Source: Letharia columbiana (taxonomy: Eukaryota; Ascomycota; Lecanoromycetes; Lecanorales; Parmeliaceae). From it: a DNA stretch of 64,000 nucleotides. A model generated the notes under the pieces. That model saw only the letters and a program-made list of their open reading frames with translations, searched no databases and was not told the origin of the DNA. A program made the translations under genes and the position numbers. The DNA is taken from assembly GCF_014066305.1 (NCBI RefSeq), contig NW_023501123.1, positions 78,018 to 142,017 on the forward strand, given 5' to 3'. Of this stretch, positions 34,731-44,072 are shown one piece after another (position 1 is the stretch's first letter; each line of letters begins with the position of its first letter).

Positions 34731-35877
34731 TGAAGCTTATAATACTATTGTGTTGAAAGACTACCAAGTGTCTCCGTTCCGTTCACGCACTCGCTACCGT
34801 CCGACCGGACTGAGGAGGGGAGGAAGGAGGTAGGTTGGGCGGTTTAAAGAAGATTAGGTAAGTGCAGGGCGTGCCCGGAATTGAGAGTGAGTGAGAGTGC
34901 GAGTGAGGGGACTTTTGACGGCCTGGGCGGTTGGATGGGTGGGTGGGTGGGGGATTGTGGATGATGGGATGGGATGGGATGGGGTAGGTTAGGTTGGTAG
35001 GAGGGGCAGGGGTTAGGGGTGAGGGATGGGGGGTTGGTAGGAGGGAGGAGGGGGGAGGGTTGTGTGTTTGGAGAGTTGGAGAGGTTGGTGAGTTTAGGAT
35101 TGGTGCATGGGTGGGTATAGAGCGGGCTTTGAAATGAGGCAGGTGGGTGGGTTGGGTGGGCGAAAAAACCCCAAATCCGGGTACCGGTTCTACCACCGAC
35201 GTGAGGGCTACGGGCAGAACGATCGAGGGGGGCCAAGTCATCAAACAACAACAACAACAACAACAGTGCGAAGGATGTGGAAAAGCTTCTACTCATGCGT
35301 GGGCGAGCGTGGATGGGATCGGATCGAGCGAATCCGTTTCTCACAAACGTCGTGTTGTCGGGATGGGATGTCGGTGACGGGTTCGAAAGTGCCCACTTGT
35401 TCTGCAGTGGACAGCACCGGTGAAGCCCTAACCCTACTCTCGGGAGGTGACCCTACAGCGGAACTGTGCATGAATTGAACTGTGCATGAATTGAGCTCTG
35501 GGGACTTTTTATCACTCGGACGTGATAGGGGCAATAGGCCCGAAGCTGGAAATCGAGGTGCGTGCCGGAACACTTCCACCCAAGCGCAAACCCTTTCAGG
35601 CGGGAGATGTTGGGGCTGGCAGGTGCAGGATTTCCGGTGCCGACCTCGATAAGGTAGGTAGTTAGTGGTTGCGGGCTGGGGTGAGATGTGTAGGAGGGGC
35701 GGGCTGTGGGGTTTATATGGTGGGTAGACGTAGGTACGAGTGCCTTAGAAGGTGGAGAAAACCTACTATGCTAACCCGACTAGGGAGGGAGGGAGGGTTT
35801 GATCTGGTCTGACTGACTGACGGCAATGGATGTCTGAGCTAGCTCTGCGAGAACGACTGCTGACGGGGAAGGAGCTG
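34731..35877. other. Intergenic, low complexity, no gene seen
   Basis: G-rich plus strand with repeated GGGTGGGT, GATGGGATGGG and an (ACA)n run near 35247-35263. The apparent Pro/Ser-rich frames on the minus strand follow from this composition. Confidence 0.5.
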
Positions 35878-37015
35878 TGTTGGAATTCAGCATCTCAGCC
35901 CTATTGTGCTTGGCAACAACTATCCCCTTCCTTGAGTCCGGGTGGACCACGCTAGCAGGGGCCAGATGTAGGGATTATTATTGGTCACATCACTGCTTCT
36001 AACCGATTTCATCTTGCTTATTAAGATTTTTCTTTGGTAAACGGTGATTGGACAAATGATAATCCCTACATCTGGCCCCTGCTAGCGTGGTCCACCCGGA
36101 CTCAAGGAAGGGGATAAGTAGCAGTACTCCTCCATAGAAAAACAACAAGCCGTCATCAATTTCATCAGGTTATGAGCCCGGTTTGACGAAAATCGTCACC
36201 ACGACGGCTTCCTTCGTAAGGGATTACTAAAGGTATTCTTACGTCGTATTAATTCAGCCACAGAGTAGAGGTCCCGGTCGACGTCCGCTGCGTTAACACA
36301 AGTTGCTACTCATACCTCTACGGCTTCTCAGCGCAATTTTCACAAACTCTACGCATATCCTACGATACGATATCGACCACAACACTGTTAAAGGCAGAAG
36401 ATTAAGGGGCTTAAAGGCTTAAGCTAGGATATAGGGGAGGAAAGACGGAAGCGTATCAGACAAGGCAGTTAGGGGAGGACAGTTTAGAGGGAGGCACGAA
36501 GGAACAGACACCCTCTCGAAGCCTACGAATCAGTCACTCGATATACCCTACAACACGCCACAAAGCCCTCTACGGAGATATTCGATAAGGCTCTAGGGGA
36601 GGACTCGATAGTTTAAAAAGATGTCAGATGCCAGTGTCAGATGCCAGTGCCAGAGCCAACGATGCCCGTGCCCGATGCCAGTGCCAGAAGCCCGTACATT
36701 TCGAAGTCGAACTAGTCACTCGATACCCTACAGCAAGTCATCTCGGAAAGCCCTACTACGGTAGACACACTCACATCTAAAGCACTCTTCCCGATTTCCC
36801 TACACGAGCGAGGTTTACGGGTTTAAGGAGGCTTCAAAGCAGGATACAGGCAGTTGATTTATGGAGCTACAGCTACAGTCCCAGGGGGAAATAAATAGGT
36901 CTTCGCTGCAGGGGGAGTGTTGGAATTCAGCATCTCAGCCCTGTTATGCTTGGCAACAACTATAAGTAGCAGTACTCCTCCATAGAAAAACAACAAGCCG
37001 TCATCAATTTCATCA
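35878..37015 (+). mobile_element. TRIM-type miniature LTR retrotransposon, copy A
   Basis: LTRs at 35878-36167 (98 bp plus an inserted MITE) and 36918-37015 (98 bp), starting TGTTGGAATTC and ending TTTCATCA, around a 750-bp non-coding interior. Directly after the 5' LTR is GGTTATGAGCCC, complementary to the anticodon arm of initiator tRNA-Met, the half-tRNA primer site known from Copia/Ty5; directly before the 3' LTR is the polypurine tract GCAGGGGGAG. No gag-pol. The flanks are AGCTG (left) and GTACT (right), not a duplication; see the inversion entry. A second copy lies inverted at 41847-42737. Confidence 0.85.
35924..36113. mobile_element. MITE inserted in the 5' LTR of TRIM copy A
   Basis: 190 bp with perfect 55-bp terminal inverted repeats (CCCCTTCCTTGAGTCCGGGT... 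and its complement). Compared with the empty site in the other LTRs (AACTATAAGTAG at about 36960 and its inverse near 41910), the insertion added the element plus 2 bp (AT at both junctions). No coding capacity. The 2-bp duplication suggests mobilisation by a Tc1/mariner-like transposase, as an inference. Confidence 0.85.
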
Positions 37016-37822
37016 GTACTTAGTCTCTTTGAAATGTACCTTCCTCATATGCTCTTCAAGAAGGTCTTCTCTCGTGAAACCGTGTGATCCAATACGCCCG
37101 CACCACTCGTACTTACAATCAAGTAGCTCGTCTGGTGCAGGGGGAATGTGCACAACCATATGACTTTTAAGATCGTGAGCTCGAGAACTTATGTGGCCGC
37201 AGTTTGGGTGTAGACAGGGGTACTCGGAAGGCGATGAAGGAATTGGGGTGCTGAATAAGATGTCGTCAGCGAATGCAGAAAATTGTCAGAGATGTAGGGT
37301 GGAGAGGCAATGCTTCCCACTGAGTGCACCAACGAAGAGAGTAGTATCCTACCTGAGCTTTCGCTCCTTCACGTATTTTGAAGAGCTTACATGAGCAGTA
37401 TGAACGACCTCAATACCAGGACGGTCTGCTTTCTGTGGGCCCAGCTGGCGACTGGGAACATAGCTGTGGACTGGGTAACTTTGGACTGGATAGCTTTGGA
37501 CTGGGTAGGTCTGGACTGGATAGCTCTGTTGTGGTTGTGGGCTAGCCACTGAAGGGACTCTGGTAGCATAGCCAGAATTAGAGTTGTCCCTGGAGTGATA
37601 GCCAGCGTTGAGAGGAGGAGGCCTGAGGGTTTGATGCCCATGTGGGTATAGGTATCCACTGGTGGATTGCTGTTGAAGATAGTAATTGGGAGTACCGTAA
37701 GTGTGGGAAGAACTGGATGAGAAGCCCAAGGCTTGGCCGCAATGGCCGCCGTTAGGATCATTCTCAGTTCCGCTTGAAGGATCATTTGCACTCGTAGGGC
37801 CACTGTTCCTCGTATAGGGCAT
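37016..37822 (-). pseudogene. C2H2 zinc-finger gene, N-terminal half (severed by inversion)
   Basis: Exons 37822-37353 and 37250-37016 with a 102-bp intron. The start ATG is at 37822; upstream frame is closed by TAA. Residues 1-150 are Ser/Asn/Pro/Gln-rich and include four TYPVQ/SYPVQ-like repeats. Exon 2 carries two C2H2 fingers: CLHPNCG...HDLKSHMVVH and CKYEWCG...LLEEHMRKVH. The frame then runs ...FKETKY directly into the TRIM LTR and stops after one LTR codon. The missing remainder starts in the same frame (KYPRAS) at 42738 on the plus strand, on the far side of TRIM copy B. Together with 44073-45004 this gives an ancestral protein of about 916 aa. Probably a DNA- or RNA-binding regulator; no closer family recognised. 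Confidence 0.8.
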
Positions 37823-38595
37823 ATTGGGCAAGGGATATGCTTAGAAGCTAAAGCACGAGACGAGAAGTCGCGATATGAGCTGGAAATGTTCATTATATTA
37901 ATGAAAATGCGCCGCCAGGGCATGTATTTTCTTTCCAACGCTCTGAAGATCACATTGATAGATTGATGGTCATGGGATGGGCGGAGACATAATAATTGGA
38001 TGGAAGGGGTAGGTTGGAAGAGAGGTCAGCAGTGATATACCGACATGGCGGGGTTCTCCGAGACCATATAGTCGTTGCAGAGAATGAGGCTGTTCTTCCT
38101 GCGCCCTGCTACGGTGGCTCGGCGATCACCGTGCATGAGGCTACATAGAGCTTGCATCTCGCATCGTCCAATCGCGATGCAGCACCGTGAACTTGTTTCT
38201 TCTTCCACTTCTCGCTTTGAAGCGCGTAGGTAGCACACGATCTCTGGTGATGCGCGGATTCTGAGATGAAGAGAGTGGCGGAGACATTTGACCGCGGTGC
38301 TGCGCACGGCAAGGCTGCGCTCATCCTCGCCAATCGTTGTATTGGGAATGTAATATCCGCGATGCTTGCACGACCTCGCATCTAGACGATACGATTGGTC
38401 AATAACATCTGATAAACACGAACGCATAAATCTTCTCCTCGTGCTGAAAGGACTTGTTCTGTTAAAACGATATGTATGATGGTCATGAAGGATGGTTGAA
38501 AGAGAGCAGGAAGTATAGCAGGTCAGCCCTACGGCAATGCCGCCCAAGGCTCTGCAGCCGACTTTTTGTATCGAAGGCAAGCAGTAGCAACAGCC
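37823..38595. other. Promoter side of the severed zinc-finger gene; no other gene seen
   Basis: Minus-strand frames over 38026-38580 lack an ATG start and any recognisable domain. It should contain the promoter of the zinc-finger half, so a truncated transcript may still be made. Confidence 0.4.
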
Positions 38596-39906
38596 TCATC
38601 CCTCATTTTCACTACCCCCCTCCTTCTCTCCCCTCCAGCTCCGGCGTATCTCCAAAACAAACCTTCGCCATAACCCCCGGATACCGATCCCCACTCGTCT
38701 CACAACCCTCCACCGCCTCCCTATCTCCCTCGCCTGCCCCTCACTCAACACCACCCGCAAACTCCCCAAATTCTCCTCAAGATACTTCGCCTTCTTCGTC
38801 CCCGGAATCGGAATCACATCCGGCCCCTGCTCCATCAACCACGCCAGCGTTAATTGCCCCGTCGTACAACCTTTCATCTTCGCGATGGCGGAAAGCTTGT
38901 CAACGAGCTCGAGATTCTTGGGGAAATTCTCCGCCGAGAACCGAGGCATGTTGCGCCTCCAATCGCCCGGCCCGAAGTCCTCGGCGCTTTTGTACTGGCC
39001 TGTAAGCACCCCCCGGCCGAGCGGGCTGTAGGCTACGGTCGCTACGCCCAGCTCGCGACACGTGGCGAGCAGGTTTGTGCCGGAGGCGTTTTCGATGTCG
39101 AGGGTGAAGGGGGAGTATTCGATTTGGACGGCGTGGATGGGGTGGATGGTCATGGCGCGGCGGAGGGTGGTGGAGGAGCATTCCGAAAGGCCGAGGTAGC
39201 GCACTTTGCCCGAGTGGACGGCGGAGGCCATGGTAGAGACGATGGTTTCGACGGGGACTTTGCCGTCGAAACGGTGGCTGGAGGGTTGTCAGTGCTGGAT
39301 GGGAAAAGGCTTGGATTGGGGGAAGAGGGAGATACGAACCAGTACCAGAGGTCAACATGGTCGGTTTGCAGTCTTTCCAGACTCCCATCGATGGCTTTTC
39401 GTATGTACTCCGGCTCATTGGAGAAAATGCGTGTACCGTCTGCTAAGCCCTTGACTGCGAATTTGGTTGCCAGAAATACCTTATCCCTCTCTCAGCATCA
39501 CATACTCTCAAGATTTAGAACGAAGGTAGAGCATACCTGATCACGCTTTCCAGTCCTTTTGAACCACTTCCCAATCAGCTCTTCGTTGTCCCCATAGCCC
39601 TACACCAGATCAGCTTACGACTCTCGAACATAGCAAACATTCAATCCCGATTCATACCTCAGCAGTATCCCAGAACGTACAGCCCATCTCAAACACCTTA
39701 TCCAGAAACGCTAACCGCTCTTCCTCGTCTCCAGCATCGCCGTAGAGCGTAGCTACTCATGCATCATATCATTAGCTCGCCCATTCTCATATCGGAGAAA
39801 TCGGACACGGTAATTCCCTACAACTCAGCCCCATAGCCCCATACCCCAACGCACTAACCCACGGCCCATCCTTGCCCAATTGGCGCGTGGGAAGTTGTGC
39901 AGCCAT
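38596..39906 (-). CDS. Aldo/keto reductase with a C-terminal frameshift
   Basis: NADPH-dependent oxidoreductase of the aldo/keto reductase superfamily (AKR13/yakc-like). Five exons: 39906-39822, 39752-39658, 39599-39537, 39479-39340 and 39277-38596. Seen: QLGKDGPWVSALGYGAMGLS, the catalytic Asp and Tyr in FWDTAEGYGDNEE, the Lys in LATKF, the His in WYCHRFD, then GKVRYLGLSE, AYSPLGRGVLTG and IPIPGTKK. The family's usual ending, CETSGDRYPGVMAK...GDTPEL, is present but one frame off: a single base is missing near 38720, so the actual protein ends in an Arg-rich tail at 38596 instead of at 38612. The active site is untouched, so it may retain activity; a sequencing error is possible. It lies inside the inverted segment. 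Confidence 0.8.
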
Positions 39907-40173
39907 TGCGGTGCGCTGCCGTAGTTATTGTTAAACGCTGATCGATCGGCAGCACGTTAGAGTTAGATTGGATAGGATTAAGTGCGTAAGTAAGTACATA
40001 TAAGATGGACTTGTTTTGAAAGAAAGAAACATTCCGTCTGTTGTAGTTAAGTAACGGTGCACCCGTTCGGCGTTAAGCTTAAGTACCCCAAACAAATGAT
40101 TCCTTACAAATCCATAAGGTACCCCGTCTTACCAGTACAGGTATTGATCTGTAAGTAAGCCATAGCCTGAGGT

Positions 40174-41073
40174 GATATTGGCGTGTGCAGAAAACGTTGG
40201 AATACTTGGCACTGAGAAAATCACACACACCACCAAAAGTAGTACTGAATAGATGAATCTTCTCCCATATCGCATTCTACCACCTTCCTCATCATATTTG
40301 AAGCTCCTGTATATCTCGCTTAGCCAATTCCTGTTGTTTCGAAATGCCCCTCGCAACGATCGATAGAAGGGGCTTACCTCCGCCTATTCGGTCCAGAATC
40401 GTTCGTTTGTTACTCCTTTGCGAGGTCCGATATCTGCCTCCCTACTCACCAGATGTCAATCCCATCGAGCTCTCTTTCAGCGTCTTGAAGGCACGGGTTC
40501 GAAGATACTTTTACGAGGTATGGCCTCAGTTCCAAGGGAACTTTGTTGACTTCTTACGATATGCCGTGATGAGGAGTCGGTGCGATCTCTTTCCGAGGGA
40601 GCATTTCAAGCATAGTGCTATGGGAGGCTATATCTTTGAGGCGGACATGAGGGAGTCAAATAGAGCTCTTAATGAGTGCGATATTCAGATAGATTTTGAA
40701 GACTAAACTACATTTGCTGCTGCTGCTACTGCCCCAGAGTCATTAAGGCCTTCGCCTGTCGCCATTAAGGCTTAAATACCTTCAAGTCTGCCTTAAAGCC
40801 TCTGACTAAAGCATCAGGAACCCCCAATTGTAAAGCAACACGATACATAAGGGGGGGACCCCTGACTGCGTCGATTGGGAGGCATTTTGAAACACTAAGG
40901 CAAGATATTAAGGATCGGCTAAGCGAGATATATAGGAGCTTCAAATATGATGAGGAAGGTGGTAGAATGCGATATGAGAGAAGATTCATCTATTCAGTAC
41001 TACTTTTGGTGGTGTGTGTGTGATTTTCTCAGTGCCAAGTATTCCAACGTTTTCTGCACACGCTAATATTGCA
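40174..41073 (+). mobile_element. Tc1/mariner-like (DDE) transposon relic with long inverted repeats
   Basis: The segment 40174-40330 recurs in inverted form at about 40905-41073 (shared GCGTGTGCAGAAAACG, AAAATCACACAC and CACCTTCCTCATCATATTTG blocks), giving terminal inverted repeats of about 160 bp around a transposase fragment. Internal sequence is too short for a complete transposase, so this is a deletion derivative. Exact ends and target duplication were not resolved. Confidence 0.65.
40344..40706 (+). pseudogene. Transposase C-terminal fragment (DDE superfamily endonuclease)
   Basis: 120 codons ending at a TAA. It contains VRYLPPYSPDVNPIELSF, the hallmark around the second catalytic acidic residue and Asn-Pro-Ile-Glu block of Tc1/mariner/IS630-type transposases, followed by a typical C terminus (DFLRYAVMRSRCD). 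The N-terminal helix-turn-helix and the first catalytic Asp are absent, so it cannot be active. Confidence 0.75.
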
Positions 41074-41846
41074 CCGATTCGGTAATTTTTCCCGGCCTTA
41101 ACCCTCGAAAAAGTTACCAACTCATACCCCAAAACACGGATTCGTTACCGAGTGATACCCTAAATTCTGGCGGCGGCGTATGGAAATGTAACGCCAGGGT
41201 ACGAGTTCGCAAACCATATCGAGCGAAGACAGTAATGACAGCACGTTGATTCGGTAAATTGCAGGCAGAGGCAGAATAGCCAGTTGCAACCAACCCTAAT
41301 GACTGACGATTGGATATCGAGCCGAACCTCATCGCTCTCCTCTCCATTCTCGCGTGCATCCCGGAATCCATACCATCCGCGCGGACGGCGCTACAAGCCT
41401 ACATATCTTGGCAGCAGCGGTACAATTGGTGCGCTCCATACACACAAAGTAGGTGGCACGGCTTGTGTAGCTCTGTCCAGACGAGCCGCGTCAGTGCGTA
41501 CGTATTACCCATAGACGCATCTACTAATCTCACAGATGTCCAGAAAATCGGAAGAACAGAAAGACCTACCGTATCGTTGTGCGATTATGGGATAATGACT
41601 ACTCTTTCACCTGATTCCTTTCTTACCTTTCCTCCCTTCTCCGTCTCTTCATCTCCCCACCCAGCCCATGTTGCATAAAACCTCGAATAAACAATCGACA
41701 CCACACCAGCACATACCTAGCGCTAATCACTTCATTAACGGACTTCGTACTCTCATAACAACACAGATAGTCCCTTCCTCGCTTCATATACATACAAACA
41801 TACATACATACATACATACATACATCACACAGCCACGCACTCAGCT
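41074..41846. other. Intergenic, no gene seen; contains a CATA microsatellite
   Basis: No supported coding region. A (CATA)n repeat at about 41787-41824 lies next to TRIM copy B. The last five bases (CAGCT) are one half of an exchanged target duplication. Confidence 0.5.
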
Positions 41847-42737
41847 TGATGAAATTGATGACGGCTTATTGTTTTTCTATGGAGGAGTACTGCTACTTAT
41901 AGTCTATGCCAAGCATATCAGGGCTGAGTTGCTGAATTCCAACACTCCCCCTGCAGCGAAGACCTATTTGCTCCCCCCTGGGACTGTAGCTGTAGCTCCA
42001 TAAATCAATTGCCTGTGTCCTGCTTTAAAGCCTCCTTAAACCCGTAAACCTCGCTCGTGTAGGGAAACCGGGAAGAGTGCTTTGGATGTGAGTGTGCCTA
42101 CCGTAGTAGGGCTTTCCGAGATGACTTGCTGTAGGGTATATCGAGTGACTGATTCGTAGGCTTCGAGAGGGTGTCTGTTCCTTCGTGTCTCTAAACTGTC
42201 CTCTCCTAGAGCCTTGTCGAATGCCTTCGTAGAGGACTTTGTGGCGTGTTGTAGGGTATATCGAGTGACTAATTCGTAAGCTTCGAGATGTACGGGCTTC
42301 TGGCACTGGCATCGGGCACAGGCGTCGTTGGCTCTGGCACTGGCATCTGACACTGGCATCTGACATCTTTCTAACTATCGAGTCCTCCCCTAGCTGCCTT
42401 GTCTGGTGCGCTTCCACTTTCCTCCTCTAAATTCTAGCCCTAAGCCCCCCAATCTTCTGCCTTTAACAGTGCTGTGGTCGATATCGTATCGTAGGATCTG
42501 TGAGGTATGGAATTGCGCTGAAAAAGCCGTAGAGGTAATAAGTAGCAACTTGTGTTAACGCAGCGGACGTCGACCGGGACCTCTATGGCTGAATTGTACG
42601 ACGTAAGAATACCTTTAGTAATCCCTTACGAAGGAAGCCGTCGTGGTGACGAGTTTCGTCAAACCGGGCTCATAACCTGATGAAATTGATGACGGCTTGT
42701 TGTTTTTTCTATGTGGCTGAGTTGCTGAATTCCAACA
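41847..42737 (-). mobile_element. TRIM-type miniature LTR retrotransposon, copy B (inverted relative to copy A)
   Basis: Reverse-oriented copy: LTRs at 41847-41944 (98 bp) and 42678-42737 (60 bp, lacking about 38 internal bp), primer-binding site and polypurine tract as in copy A. The interior is related but differs by small indels and a shorter repeat block (GCCAGTGCCAG-type units near 42300-42360). Flanked by CAGCT on the left and AGTAC on the right. Confidence 0.85.
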
Positions 42738-43856
42738 AGTACCCTAGAGCGAGTAGACGGGGCAATGGACAAGAAAGTAGAAGAAAGAGCCCGAGACGTG
42801 GATCTAAGGTAGCAGCGGCTGCGACACACTGTTCGGTCGTTTCAGAAAATCAAAGCATGCTTGTAAAGATCAAACCAGAAAGCACAAGATCTAGGGCAAG
42901 AGAGGAGAGTGTGCTCCCGTCAGGCAACCCTCAGGCTCCAGGACTGTCAGCGGAAGCTGCAGCACGAATTGCGAATTCGCAACCCCGGAAAATCTGTGAA
43001 AACCCGCCAGATCAAGAGACTGCTGGGTTGAAGGTCTCTATTCCGGATCCAGATTCGGTCGTGCCGCAAGCTCTGGACGCTAACAACGTCGGACCTATCG
43101 ATAAGATGGCTAATGCATCGGACGATGTAGAAATGGAGTCGCATGAAGCAAACGAGTTGATTTCTTCCTCGGATGATAAAAGTGTGCATCAGCGACTGAA
43201 AGACGGTATCCCCGATGACCCTGGATCTATCGCTGAGTGCGAACATAGGCATTCAACAGGAACGGTTCTCGACGGAAACGAGGGTTTGATAGCTTCAAAG
43301 TTTCACCACTCGATCAACGCCAAGCTGGCACTCATAGAATCTCAGGTGCTTGAGGCTTTGTCAGCGGGCGAAGCAGGCCAGTACCGCGCTTCGATCAAGA
43401 TTCAGTGGAACGTCTTGGGTTTCATGAATGACCAATTCCGTGAGGATGACTTTCCAAATTCAGCTTTGAGTCCCGTTGTTACAATAAGTGGGTCTGCACA
43501 GCACGCTCAAGCGACGACCTGCTCAGATTATATACAACAAAACTGGCCTGCACATGGTTCGAAAGTTCTGGATGCCCTACAGGCTGCTTTGGATAGCCCT
43601 TCCCACACGTCACAGTCTAAAATTTGTGATCGTATTGATGACGGAAATATTTCTAGAGACGGTGCACCCTCCAGTCATGCTGAGCTTGAGTTCCAAGTCA
43701 CTCGCGGTTCTATGTCTCTCTACATCACATCCGGAAATCCAGACATCGTTGTGGACGTTGTCCAGCAGCTGGCAAGGATGGGGGCCGCACTCCGAACGGC
43801 CGGACTTGGTCGAATTGAATATTGTGATTCAAAGCTGGAGGCAGTCCTGAGACCTA
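42738..43856 (+). pseudogene. C2H2 zinc-finger gene, middle part (outside the inversion)
   Basis: Open frame beginning at the TRIM junction with KYPRASRRGNGQ, directly continuing the frame lost at 37016. The protein part is hydrophilic (Ser/Asp/Glu-rich) up to about 43260, then contains a helical region (SINAKLALIESQVLEALSAGE) and a more folded stretch LEFQVTRGSMSLYITSGNPDIV...LGRIEYCDSKLEAV. It runs into the solitary terminal repeat at 43857, where it would terminate 4 codons later. It has no own start; any expression would begin inside the TRIM element. Confidence 0.75.
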
Positions 43857-44072
43857 TGATATGGCTCTGACAGAGACGAAATCGAATGAAGAGCCATTGA
43901 CAGGTGCAAAACAGGTGGCTATATAGCTCGTACTGGACACCTGTCCCCAACCCCTTGCCGGGGTACCAACAGGGGTACCAACAAGGGTACCAACAGGGCC
44001 AACGGCTGATCAAACAGCCATTAACGCTATGGCCTCATAATGGATCTACTAACCCACAGTCCCACTGTTGCG
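43857..44072 (-). repeat. Solitary A-repeat of the DIRS-like element inserted in the zinc-finger gene
   Basis: 216 bp, the reverse complement of 50019-50235 at high identity, including the threefold TTGGTACCC-type minisatellite and the block CCAGTACGAGCTATATAGCC. No B-repeat adjoins it. No target duplication is seen, as expected for tyrosine-recombinase elements. Removing exactly 216 bp restores a continuous frame (…RP-KKDKDYLAVG…) between both sides. Confidence 0.8.

Larger units (their letters stand above)
37016..41846. other. Inverted 4.8-kb segment between two TRIM copies
   Basis: Left to right the junctions are AGCTG-[copy A]-GTACT ... CAGCT-[copy B, reversed]-AGTAC. CAGCT is the complement of AGCTG and GTACT is the complement of AGTAC, so each target duplication has one copy outside and one copy inside the segment. 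That is what recombination between two inverted, independently inserted elements leaves behind. The split zinc-finger gene confirms it independently. Confidence 0.85.

Noticed and set aside
34120..34833. Frames encoding Lys/Glu runs, Tyr runs and His runs
   Set aside because: They are translations of microsatellites, with no complex sequence outside the repeats.
35900..37015. CRISPR-like or other short-repeat array
   Set aside because: The repeated blocks are LTRs, MITE inverted repeats and GCCAGTGCCAG-type interior units; there is no regular repeat-spacer pattern, and the genome is eukaryotic.
38026..38580. 184-codon minus-strand frame upstream of the zinc-finger half
   Set aside because: No ATG at its start, no domain, and composition like non-coding flanks.
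42680..42737. N-terminal extension MKLMTACCFFYVAELLNSN of the zinc-finger C-terminal half
   Set aside because: This part is the TRIM LTR read in reverse, not original coding sequence.
43904..44072. GYQQGYQQG repeat peptide at the start of the plus-strand frame
   Set aside because: It is the translated GGTACCAACAG minisatellite of the solitary A-repeat.
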